DNA of 64,000 nucleotides from Acanthochromis polyacanthus (taxonomy: Eukaryota > Chordata > Actinopteri > Pomacentridae). Positions 32,701-43,600 of this stretch are shown here, piece by piece; position 1 is the stretch's first letter, and every line of letters starts with the position of its first letter. The notes below the pieces were generated by a model that saw nothing but the letters and a program-made list of their open reading frames with translations, searched no databases and had not been told where the DNA came from. The stretch spans positions 14,245,361 to 14,309,360 of the forward strand of contig NC_067120.1 of NCBI RefSeq assembly GCF_021347895.1, read 5' to 3'. The position numbers and the translations under genes were made by a program.

Positions 32701-34279
32701 ATTTTTGGCCATTTTGATAGACATATGGAGAACTCCAGTGCAGTTTGTGCTTTTCAAATCCAACATCAATGATTATCTGTCTAAATGGAAATGTCACAGA
32801 GGAAGTGTAATGTGTTGTTTTATTTTGTAATAATATTTCATATGTTGATGTAACTTTTATTTTAAGGTGGGCAATGGCAAATACCTCCTACCTGCCCTAG
32901 AGAAGGGCAAAAACTGTGGACTGAAGTTGTCACTGCACCTTTCAGAAGTATGACCATCACATTTTTTAAAATATGATTTTAGTCACAATATGCCCAAATG
33001 CAATGTCAGTACAATGACACGTGTTACAGGTTCCATCCCAGCTGGAGGAGTCAGATTTGCTGTTGAATCTTCCTCCAGACCGAATTGGTCACGGCACCTT
33101 TTTACATCCTGAAGTTGGTGGATCTCAAAGCCTTGTTGACAAAGTGGTGAAAAACAACATACCTCTGGGTAAGACTTTGGTCAAATAAACATTGTGTGGC
33201 GTGAGCATTACCGAGCTGGCATAGTTCTGACTTGCTAATCTTTTGTTTTTACTTTTTTTGTAGAGCTGTGCCTGACATCAAATGTCAAAGGACAAACTGT
33301 GCCTTGTTACTCCCAACATCACTTCAACTACTGGTACCAGCTGGGACACCCGAGTGTAATTTGTGTAAGTTTCCTCTTTGTGTTCCTCACAGCCAATAGA
33401 GCTTTTAAAGCTGAGACACATTTTTAATTGGGGCTGAGTAGCATTTAAAACGTTTGCATGTCAGTATGATAAGAATATAAGCACTGGTGCCAAAAATATA
33501 ACTTGTTTGGTATCTTTGTATGAAGAATGATTTTTTTTGTTTGTTTGTTGAACCACTTAATCTTGTCTTTATCCTCTGAACCCCAGAGTTTAAAAGGATG
33601 ATTTAAAAAAAATTTCTAAAATGTTCAGTTTTCTTTAAAATAATCAAGGAACAACCTACATTAATCTCTTTTTTTATGATTTACGGCATTAGGCCTTAGT
33701 TATACTTCACAAAAGACATTTTTGAGTTCACTCTGCTTGTAGTTGTGGTTGTGCTGTTTCCATAGTAGAGCAGGAAGTTATATTGCAGTAAAAATGTGAC
33801 ACAACTGTAGCCTCTCCCAGAAACTACTTCGGGTTGAAAGGGTTAATACGTCATGAAACTGTGCCTTCAATCAGGCACTTTCAAGTATCTTAGAACTCCC
33901 ATGACGCAACTCAGTATCTATTATTAGACCCACCCTGCCTGTTAAATGCTCCTATTATATCTCAGGTTTTCTGTCAGGTACAATTACTGACGGATAAATA
34001 AACTGATGTTTACGTGTGAAACGGTTCTATGAAGACCTGTGACAAAATCAAATATCAACTCTGATTTTTGTTGTTTGCACTTTACAGACCGACGATAAAG
34101 GAGTCTTTTGTACGGATTTGTCTCAAGAGTATCAGCTGGCAGCTTCCACATTTGGTCTCAGTAAGGAAGACATATGGAAGCTATCCCAGCAGGCCATAGA
34201 CTGCATCTTCGCACCAGAGGATGTGAAACAGCAGCTCAAACACAAGTGGAAGGAGTTATATCCTCAGGTGTTTAAGTGA
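20726..34279 (+). CDS. adal: N6-methyl-AMP deaminase (adenosine deaminase-like protein, MAPDA)
   Basis: This is a cytosolic zinc hydrolase of the adenosine deaminase family; the family enzyme turns N6-methyl-AMP from RNA or DNA turnover into IMP. Coding exons: 20726-20767, 20903-21033, 22076-22136, 31836-31923, 32016-32097, 32267-32393, 32867-32947, 33030-33168, 33264-33364, 34088-34279. They sum to 348 codons including TGA, giving 347 aa; human has about 355. Visible active-site motifs: zinc ligands in HAHLNG (His17, His19), HLSE with His201 and catalytic Glu204, GHGT with His225, and TDDKG with Asp286-Asp287. The start MDHAAVFYQELPKV lines up with the human N-terminus just before ELHAHLNG. 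All introns are GT-AG. Intron 3 (22137-31835, 9.7 kb) is far larger than the others because it holds the tandem array. The stop lies only 383 bases from the stop of convergent NAT10. Confidence 0.94.
21034..22075 (+). other. adal: ADAL intron 2
   Basis: AT-rich intron with donor GTACGT and acceptor TCCACAG. I see nothing else in it. Confidence 0.6.
22480..22892. repeat. Degenerate AT-rich tandem repeat before the main array
   Basis: Roughly 20 bp units built on GGAATTTTATGGAAATTTTC are repeated with many substitutions for about 400 bases. The frame open at 22652-22888 is a by-product of this repetition. Its sequence is unrelated to the array that begins immediately after it. Confidence 0.8.
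23097..23574. mobile_element. Miniature DNA element with tRNA-like core, inserted in the array
   Basis: The left end GGGCGTCAGTTTG and the right end CTAAACTGACGCC form an inverted repeat of 11-12 bp. They interrupt an array monomer that resumes at TTTTTACCCC. The interior is noncoding. On the minus strand (about 23177-23245) it contains a tRNA-like stretch: a D-arm with perfect GCTC/GAGC stem and a B-box-like GAGTTCGAGCC. The superfamily is unassigned. It could instead be a tRNA-derived SINE bounded by chance inverted ends. Confidence 0.7.
24596..24771 (+). mobile_element. Retroposon 3' end with (TTATC)n tail, inserted in the array
   Basis: About 128 bases unlike the array lead into GGGAGTAATAAAGG and then nine to ten TTATC units (about 24724-24771), after which the array resumes at TTACCCCATT. 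A short 3' fragment with a simple repeat tail is the usual product of 5'-truncated LINE or SINE insertion in fish. The family is not assigned. Confidence 0.65.
24793..25468 (+). mobile_element. Internally deleted Tc1/mariner-like element, inserted in the array
   Basis: Terminal inverted repeats share CTGACAGTCA (left TACTGACAGTCAATAG, right complement CGCTGACAGTCATTAA). The element sits between two TA dinucleotides (24791-24792 and 25469-25470). The array monomer has a single TA at that point (GACATACTAAAC), so the TA duplication is proven by the sequence itself. It is 676 bp long and encodes a short fusion ORF. It cannot encode a full transposase. Confidence 0.88.
24917..25267 (+). pseudogene. 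Tc1-like transposase remnant: helix-turn-helix joined to C-terminal tail
   Basis: A 116-codon frame. Residues about 60-92 (LSHEQHLRALGMVEAG then LSYSDVARRMGYSQPTI) look like the DNA-binding helix-turn-helix of Tc1/mariner transposases. The last 20 residues or so (SMRRRIAACIEANGGHTRY) look like the extreme C-terminus of the same family. The whole DDE catalytic core between them is missing, and the deletion joint is still in frame. The first 55 residues resemble nothing I know and may be 5' flank. If translated, the peptide might bind element ends without catalysis; that is speculation. Confidence 0.72.
31370..31835 (+). other. adal: End of ADAL intron 3
   Basis: After the array comes ordinary AT-rich sequence. 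A piece at about 31742-31803 (TGGATGAGAAGTGAAATG through CAGTTGCCTTCTTTTGAAGC) resembles the 105 bp insert at 37076-37180 and a motif I associate with dispersed fish repeats. The acceptor TTTTCCAG precedes exon 4 at 31836. Confidence 0.5.
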
Positions 34280-34661
34280 TCTGTGCAGTGAAGCTTGAAG
34301 TCTGTCATATACCTCAGGTTTTTATTTCATAAAAAGAATCAGTTTACATGAAGCTTTTTAAAGTATTTATAAAAAGAATGACAAACTGAACTCTAAAAGT
34401 GAATTGTTTGACATAAGTAAATTATACTTATTTAGCACATGAGGCTAAAGTGTGTTATTTCCTGCTGATTTACAGTATGCAGTTACACACATAGGAACAA
34501 ACCTGTTTTGACATGCAGAATGCCAGTGAATTGAATGACGAATAGGAAAAACAATGGACATCCAGTCTTGTGGGCACACATCAGCTGGTTCCAATCAGTC
34601 CAACATACCCAGACTTCTCTAAATTACACAAACAGTCCTGTTCAAGGTCTTCTCTTTGCGG
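34280..34661. other. Convergent ADAL/NAT10 3' ends
   Basis: Only 382 bases separate the two stop codons. A minus-strand AATAAA (TTTATT at 34321-34326) would end NAT10 about 25 bases from the ADAL stop. I see no plus-strand AATAAA for ADAL in this interval; the first is at 35011-35016, inside NAT10. The two 3' UTRs therefore probably overlap. Confidence 0.5.
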
Positions 34662-37600
34662 TCATGCCTTCTTTCCAAATTTCCCATGCTTGTCCTTGTT
34701 CTTCTTGAATTTTCCATGTTGCATTTCCTTCTTTTTTAGTTTCCCGTGCTGCGGAGCCCCGTTGCTTGCTATTGCGTTTCCCCCTTCCCATTTCCTCTTC
34801 TTGTCACTGTCGAAAGAAGGACGTCATTAGAATCACGTTTCTATAACAACCAAACACTGCGTTCTTTCCCTCCACAACGATCCTGGGTGTCACTGCACCT
34901 TTTGATGCTGACAACAGCTGTGCTCCCTGCTTTCTTCAACACCTGGTCCCACTCCTCATCATCTCCACGAATCTTGTACCTGAAAATTCAAAGGAAACTA
35001 TTACAACTACAATAAATATCACCCTAATTTAAAAAGAAAAACCGAAAAACAATGACCAAAGCCACCCTCTTTATCTGACACTTACTCCTCCAGGTCCATT
35101 GCCTTTACTTTCTCCAAGTCCTGCTTGTGCCTCTCTTCAAACTCTTTAGCTGCTTCAGTCTGTGAATAGAAAAACAATGGGCTTTTGTTTTAAAACAGAT
35201 CCATTCTTACAGACACATTTTCTACTTTTAGTAATGTTCTATAAAATATGCAAGTCGGAAACGGTGAAAAATGCTTGCCACAATCTCATAAAACTCTATT
35301 TTAACCAACACTCCTAATTAGAAACAAATCAAATTGAAATTATATAAAACAGAAAAGATGAGCATGTTTTCAGACTTGAGAGATGAATGTTTGGCATTTT
35401 TAGCTAAAAAAAAAAAAAAAAAAAGCTTGCTGAAACTGTCAAAGTAAAAATCTACATCTTTATTTATCAAAACTACTGGTAATCAAAGAAGCAATGAGTT
35501 GACCAATTGCCACAGCGTTACATATAATCAAGTGCACCTACCAGATCTTCATTAAGGCTCTTGACCGTTGGCTCCATGGAAACCTCTTTTGTAGTTACCA
35601 TCTGTGCTTCAATCGCTTTTTCTTGGACGCTGGTGAAGACCTGATAAGAGGGTGAACACAACAGAAGTATTATCGAAGCCGTTTTAACTGGAGGCTGTCC
35701 AACATCTTTATTCACGCTTTTTCAACTCACTTGCACAAATTTACGGATAAGACGGTTGAAGAGGCCCATGAGCTGCGAGCTTGGGAGATCGATTTCCTTT
35801 TCCAGCTTGTCCACAGACTTGTGCTGCAATCCTATTCCCAGCAGTAGCGCCTACAAAAGAACAGTCATCAGCTAATCAGCAACAGCACAGCCTCAGTGAA
35901 GGAGCATCAGTGATTAAGAAAAACTCGGAGGACACTTACACACTGGGCTGCTGAAAGGGAGACGTCACCGAGCTGCTTGAGGAAGAACATGCGCGCCACG
36001 GATGGGATCAGGTCCATGATGAGGTGATAGTCCACCATGCTACGTGAATACAACTCCAGACGTTTGAGGTCGTAAGGGCTGAAGTGAGCAGCCAGCTCGG
36101 AGTTACTGAGAGCTGTTGAGACAAGAAACAAGTCAGCTTAGGTTTGGTAACAGACGGGAGAAATCTGATCAATGTGTAGGTACTTACTGCTCGTCTCCTC
36201 CTTTGACTTTTTATTCTGCAAAATGTTGAGAGCCAGGCTCGGATGGAAGCTGCTGAACTGATAGGAGAGCAGAGACAGGAAGCGCCGGCGGAAATCTGAC
36301 GAAAAACAAAAAGAGCGTAACGAGGCAGCGTAATGGGATTAAACAAGCGAGTTCTCCTGAGGTGTTGCAGGCAGGTTCACCTTTCCAGAAGGCAGACAGC
36401 CACTGGCTCTGCTCCGGGGCTTCATCTGTATTCAGCTCCTTCAGCATCACACAGGAGTGCTCTCCCGTCAGGTCATTCTAGACACAACCACACACAGCAC
36501 TTATTACAGAAGCTGACAGCAGAAAAAACAAACTTAAAAACACAGAAGTGAGAAAATTATTTTACTTACAGGAGTTTGTCTCAAGTAGACTGGAGTATAA
36601 CCCGCTTTCTTCCAGAATCTGTCGGGTTATAAACAGTTTTTGACACCTCAAGTTTCCCAAACAAATTAAAAACATTCAACCCTCGTGTTGTCCTGCGGGT
36701 CTAAAGTGACCGGTTTTAAAGTTTGAAAATGTGGGGAAACAAAATATATTTTCACAGTGAAACTTCTGATGTCCACATTTTCACCATTTTTGGGAGATTT
36801 TGGAACATTTTTTGGTGGAAAAAAGAAATGTTAAAAATGTTAAAATCAAAAAAATTAAAAAAAAATCAACCAAAATCCAGCAAATTTCGCTCGATTTTTA
36901 TGTGAATGTTCTGAAAGAAAGTATCACTTTAGATATTTTTAGGATATTTTTGGAAGATTTTTGCTCATTTTTTGAAAATATTTGTAAGAGTTTTCTTGCC
37001 AAATTTGGGGGATTTTTAAAAAATAAAACTTTTAAGGAAAACTTTTAAGGAATTATTTGAATTTTCTTCCTGAAGAAGAACTGATGAGAGGTGTCTTCAA
37101 CACCACAAAAGTAAGCCCAGTTGCTTGAACTAAACCCTTCACCTTAAGATGACCTGGATGAATGAGAACCTTCAGACATGTTTCTTCCTGAAGGTTTTGC
37201 AAATTTTCAGAAATTTGGTGATTTTTCTTTTTTGCTGAATTTTTGGATTTTTTTCAGACAAAAACAATATTTTTGTGGGTGCCCGTAAGTGAAGACAACA
37301 GGAGCGTTTCAAAGCTGCTCTATATTGAACTCACTTGAGCAGTTGTGCAGTAAGGCCATAAGAAACTCCTAAATAGTCCAGCCTCTCTGCTCTCCTCTCG
37401 CTCAGCTTCAGCAGCAGAGGAGGGAGCTCTTTCCGAGGAGTGATCACCTCCTCCAGCAGACCGACAGCCTGGACAAAAAAAAAAAGCGACAAACAACAGA
37501 TCTGTGTTTACTTGGCAAAGACTTGAATTCCTATTCTAGTTACACTTCGAGTGGGGAAATAATGTCAATCAGATGTTGCTGAAAACAGTTTATGTCTTAC

Positions 37601-40600
37601 CTCACTGCTGATGGAAGTGATTTCATTGTGGTTGGAGTTTGTGCTCTCATCCATGGTGGGAAACTTGCCTTCATAGTACATCTGGAGCAGCTGGAGAGCT
37701 CTGGAGCCATAACCCATCTGTTGGACAGGTTCAACAATTACACGCGATGCTACTAAACCAAAAGTTCCACAGACTTCCCACGAACTAATGTTTAGAAAGT
37801 TTGCTATGGGTAAATATTTCACATTTCCATTTCCACAGCAGGGACAAAGCTGTGGATGTTAAGCAAATTGGTCAGCTGATGTATCAAAACCTCCTTATAA
37901 TTAGTAAAAAAAATGCAGTGTAAAACAATGCTACTGAAACGTGTACTTATACGTCAACAACAAAGCGCTTCAAGTCCTCAAAGCTTCAGTATTCAATCAC
38001 CATAAAAACCATCTCCACAAAACTTAATTTAGACTCTTGTTCCTCCAGTAGAAACATTAGTAGGATTCCTAAAAAGACTTGTGTTTCTGTTCCTGGGACG
38101 AAACGGGGACAAACATTCTAAAACCTCTGCTTGTTCTCACCCCTTGGTAGTCTGGATTGACAGCTATTCGCACCACTCTTCCTCCCGAGAGGCCGCCAAA
38201 CTCTGGGTCTTGGAACTGTGATGAGAAAAGAAATTAAATCCTCATTGTATTGTAAAGAGGTGAGCTGTACTGGGTTTTGTGGAAAGCTGTGTGTACCTGT
38301 TCTGACACAGTCCAGGGGATGAGGTCACCGGACGCCTTCTTCCCTCTGGACAGACTGTTGAGGATCGACTGTCTTGAGATTTCCCCCTCTAGACAAACCT
38401 GAGGAACAAAAAGCTGCATGAGTCAAACCAAAGATCAAACAAACTCGAAGTGATGGGCTGGAGTTTATGTGTGTTTATGATTGAAATGAATGACAGACAA
38501 AGAATTTAGTGCAACTTAAGATGTCATGGAACAGATTTCTTTCTTATACAAGAAACGGCAACTATTTAATGGCGTCCTGAGCTTCTTAGAATACCTGCAC
38601 CACGGCAAGGACCTCAGGCAGCGAGTTCTGTGTCGGAGGAACAGGCGGCAACAGGCAGAAGAGGTGGTGAGCCGGAGCATCGGACAACATCTGCAGGTCG
38701 TTCGGCGAATTCTGGTGCCAAAGACGACGAAGAGTCAACAAAAAGGGAAAAAAAAAACAAACAAACACCACAACACTGTGTGTATGACATGTGAAGTTGA
38801 GTGACGATAAACTAATATTACCTTGTAGTGTGATGCCACATAGAGAGCCATCAGCCTCTGCAGGAAAGCCTCAGATGCCTTATGGTAGCAGAAGAGCGTG
38901 TCTCTGTTCACATAGTATCTGCACAGTGTGAGTTAAGGACAAAACTGAGAACTTGTTTCCCCTCAGGCTCGAGAATTAAACGGAGCAGACAAATGGTGGT
39001 GAGAGAAACATAATCATTAGATTTATTACAGTAAAGAATCTGAGATGCTGCAGTTAAAACTTGTTCTGATCTGACAGAATTCAGAGGCTGAAAACATTCT
39101 GGGCGATCCCCAAGGTCAACTTTCATAAATATTTAGGATCATGCCCCAGATAGCAAACTATGGGTGAATCAATGTTGAATCTATGTTGAGACCTAAAGTA
39201 GAAATTATACAGAAAGCACAAGGTTGATAAAATGTTGAGTCAACGTTTGCTTACATAGATTACATGTTTGCAAACATAGATTCAACATTAATTAAACATT
39301 GACCTGTCAAACATTGTAATTAAACCAAAATACAATGTAGATTCAATGGCATCTTTTAAACACAAACTTCAATGTTGACAAAATGTTGTTGAATCAACGT
39401 TGATCCAACCATCAGTCTTCAACCATAACCAAAATTCAACCTTCTTAACCCTAATTCAACACTGATTTAACATATTTTGCTATCTAGGTAAAGTGTGATT
39501 TATGGTTGAAAAGCAAACGTTGACTCAACATTTTATCAACCTTGCGCTTTCTGTATAATTTCTACTTTAGGTCTCAACATAGATTCAACATTGATTCACC
39601 CATATTTTGCTATCTGGGCCATGATCCTAAATATTTATGAAAGTTATGTTGACTTTCAGGCATTTTTCACAAGGCTTGGACCAATGATTCTGTATCAATG
39701 TTGATGCATATTTGACTTTAAAATAGCTTTCAACCACATCAATACAGGTTTGTCCACCCACACAAGCTTAAATAAAGACTTTAAGCTGAAGCAAAAATGA
39801 AGTTTCTTCAGGTGCAGCATCTAATATGTGCAGATTTGCTGATTTCTGTTGAGTTACGTGACAGTGAAATAGTTATGTTTAACTTTTGGAATGCTGGCTG
39901 GTCCAAATGTGAGATCTGAAGATGTGAAAGAATTTATAACAGACAAAAATTCGGTGCTCTGATATTTTATGATCAAAAACCATTTCAGAAAAATAGAAAC
40001 TCTGCTTTAGCCAGTGTTGCTGTGTGTATCGGCTTGATACTCGCTCACCTAAATCACACGTGTAGCGTTGGATGCTACATTACGATGCTGCAGAAAGAAA
40101 CGAAAAAAAGCTTGAATAAAATGAAGGATACAGGTCGCAGCTCTGTGGAAGTGGGCAGCCAGAGATGAGCCTGGGAATGTTGAGACAGTCGAGACAGAGC
40201 AGCTCATTCAGCCATTTCTCCACGGCGTCTCCTGGAGCGTATCGAATGGACTCGTGCAGGGAAACCTCATGGAGAGAGCGAGCTGTGCACGGAGAGAGGA
40301 AAGCAGTCAGACGATAGACACTCAACATGCACGTCGTAAAAGAGTGAGATACCGACCTGCTGCTAGTCTCGCCGTGTTGGTGGTCCTGTTCTCAGCTGAC
40401 GTGCTCTGCTGACTGTCTGCACTCTGCTGCCTCAACTGCTGGATCAGTTTGAGGGAAAGAGAGCGTCCGGTGCCTTCGTACCTGCGCAGATGGAGGGAAA
40501 CAGTGATAAATCTGCATATTCTTAATGAATTTTGTCAGTCAAATTCATTTTAATTCTGGGGCCACATTCAGCCCAATTTGATCTCAAGTGGACTGCAGCA

Positions 40601-43600
40601 GCAAAATCACAGAATATTAACTTAGAAATCACCACAACTCCAAATTTCTCCTTTGTTTTAGTGCAAAACAGCACATTCTGAAAATGTTCACATTTAAGAG
40701 CTTATCTTTTTGCAAAACATGATGAAAAACCTGGAGTTTCTGAAGAAAAATAAGTTCAATTTCAACACTGATATGTTTGAACAATCTAGTATTTTACTTT
40801 ACACAGATTATTGCAGGATGTAGAGAAGGTGCGCTCGATTTGCTTACCCAGCTGTCCAGGAATGATATTAATAGTATTAGTTAGTATTTCGTGTGCAGGT
40901 TGTACCTAATTCGTGGCCACAAATTAATATTTCGAGGAAACTAAATAGTATTATAGCTATATCGTAGCCACATTTTTTTTTTTTTTACCATGTCACCAGA
41001 GGGGCTCCGTAGGACCGTGAGTGTGAAGTGTCATCTGGCACTTCCTGCCACAATGGCACTGTTTGTTGGGTGCATCAAAATAAAAGCATCGGCAAGTTGC
41101 AGCGTGCATAAAATGCAGATATCCTTTCTCTAGTGTTGGTCTTAAACACAGTTCTCCACAATAATAAATATATATAAATGCCTATACACCACAAAGTCCC
41201 ACGATGTAGCAAAAAATCCACAATACCAAATGTAATTTAAAAATCTGCGATACAGTGAGACTGCGACAAGTGAACCGCGATATGGCAAGGGATCACTGTA
41301 TAGAGATTTACCTACTACAGGTATATTTCATGTGATTTTTGGGGGGGGATATTTTATGTACAGAACAATAATTTGAAGACTCTACTAAGTAATCAATAAC
41401 AAAAATCCCACATTTCAGAGCTACAAATGATATCCATTACATTTTTTTTAAACTTTAGTTGTCATTAAAGCCATATTACTCAAACTGTCTCTTATAATGT
41501 CTCTCTGTGTGTGTAACGATTTTCACACAAATTTAATGTGGCATTTGATAACATGAATGTCGTTCGGTTTTATTACTGACCCGTTGATGGTGGAGGCCAT
41601 GAAGACCAGATAAGGCCCCAGCAGGTTCTTAACTAGAGGCAGAGGGATGGCTGCAGCCTCATCGATGACCAGCAGCTCAGCCTGACCCAGCTTCACTGCA
41701 TCACCTGGGTGGATGTACTGTTGGTCACAGGAACGGAGGTCAGACAAACATCTGCTGCTTTTTATTGTAAATGACAGTTAATAAAGACAAGTATTCCAAT
41801 GTTTCGTACCTGAATCGTCTGCCGATGCTCTTTGAAAATGTTCACCCGCACCACGGCTTTGTTGAACTCTGGATTCAAAGACTGGATGATCTCATAGTCA
41901 AGATGCTCCTACACATGCAAACGGGAACATGAAGCGATTTGTTCTCACAGCACGAACATAATAATCATCGATACAGAGAAGACGCTAACACAGTCTACCT
42001 GGTACTGCAGAGCATCGAAGCCTTTGAAGATGAATTCAAACATGGTGTGAAGGTTGTCTGGGCTCGGTGAGGTGACAAAGATGTTGGAGTAGCTGTGAAA
42101 AAAGTCAGACAGTGATTAGTAACAGCAAACAAAAAATAAGAGACAAAGCTGATACTTTTATGACATTAGAAAAGCAATCTGTACCCGAAAGCCACAGCTC
42201 CAGCGACTGCCAGCCCCAGAGCAGCAGACTTGCCTCGACCTCGGGCAGCAGTCAGAGCCACGGTGCTCCTCAGGGTCTTCTCTGAGATCGCTTCAATAAA
42301 CTTCAGCACTGCTTTAGCCTACGAGACAGCACAGGTTTAAAAATCGGGGATGCCTAATAATGTGGTATTTGCAGGACGGTGTCATAATCTTTGCACTTTA
42401 AAGTTTAGGTGACTTGCGAGGATTCATGTAACTGGTGCATTCACAAAACATCAGATGTGACTGTTGTCTGTGTCATTTCAAAGGACCCGACCTGGTCCAT
42501 GGTCCTGCAGGAATCCACCAACACACCGACTGGCTGAGTGTCCTGGAGAGACTCCTTCAGGTCCTTTAGCTCCTGTTCTCGAGGAGACAACCCGTCCTCC
42601 TGCAGAGGATGGCACACGGTCAGATGGGAGCATTTAGCCCACAAGCAAGCAAGCAAACATTATTTAGACAATACGACAATGAATTCAAAACAGCAGTCAA
42701 AGTGCAAACTAATAAGTTATGAAATTAGGGTACATTTCACCCCTTAAGCTTCAGTGTACCGCCGGCGGTACACCTACTAATTTGCATAGGAATTTCAAGA
42801 ATGTCCGACGGCTGCAAACACGATTATACAAACACTACACGCCGATGGAAAGCTTAGATTCTCATGAATCCGCCGGTATAAACCACTTTCAGATGCGATT
42901 ACCACAGCGGGTAATATAAACACATTTGTCCGACAAAAACGAATATCCATCCATCCGTTCTCTATACACGGCTTCAACGTACACAGCGCGACTCACATTT
43001 CCGGGTTTATTATTACACACAAAAAAAAAGATTCCACAAAAAACGGCCATAATCCAACCTTTTACATCCAGATGACACAAGCCAGTAAACTATTTTGTAC
43101 AAAACATGTCCTGAAGTCGGTATAAAATCCCCGAATCGGTCATTTTCAAGGAAATGCACCTCGCGATGCCCGTCCAATATTCCCCGTATTTTTCGTAATT
43201 TTTTTAAATTTAAAAATAGAATATTAGCGATTTTTTGTACTGAAAACGGCTGGAATTGACTGAAGCTTAAAGGGTTAATGTGTGCCTATGGCTGATATGA
43301 TAAGAGTATAGGTTTTAAATCAATCATAAAAAGAAGGTAGTGTCTACAGATACGGACCCGTACCCGTAGCCTGTGGCCTACGGATACGGCACTTTCCCTT
43401 AGCATCAACCTAAAAAGAATAGGGAGCCAGCAGAGAAAAAAAATAAGTAAGCTGTGAATTGACCTTCTTCTTCCTCAGATGCTGTTTTTATCCCACCAAA
43501 AGTAATTTTAAAATTATATTATTTACAAAAGCAGAATATTTTCAGAACCTTATTTCAGCTCATTAATTGCTTTAGACTCATACTCCATTATAAAAGTTAT

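Noticed and set aside
33560..33850. Possible MITE bounded by CCTCTGAACCCCAG and GGTTGAAAGGGTTAA in an ADAL intron.
   Set aside because: The ends do not pair convincingly and no target duplication could be found.
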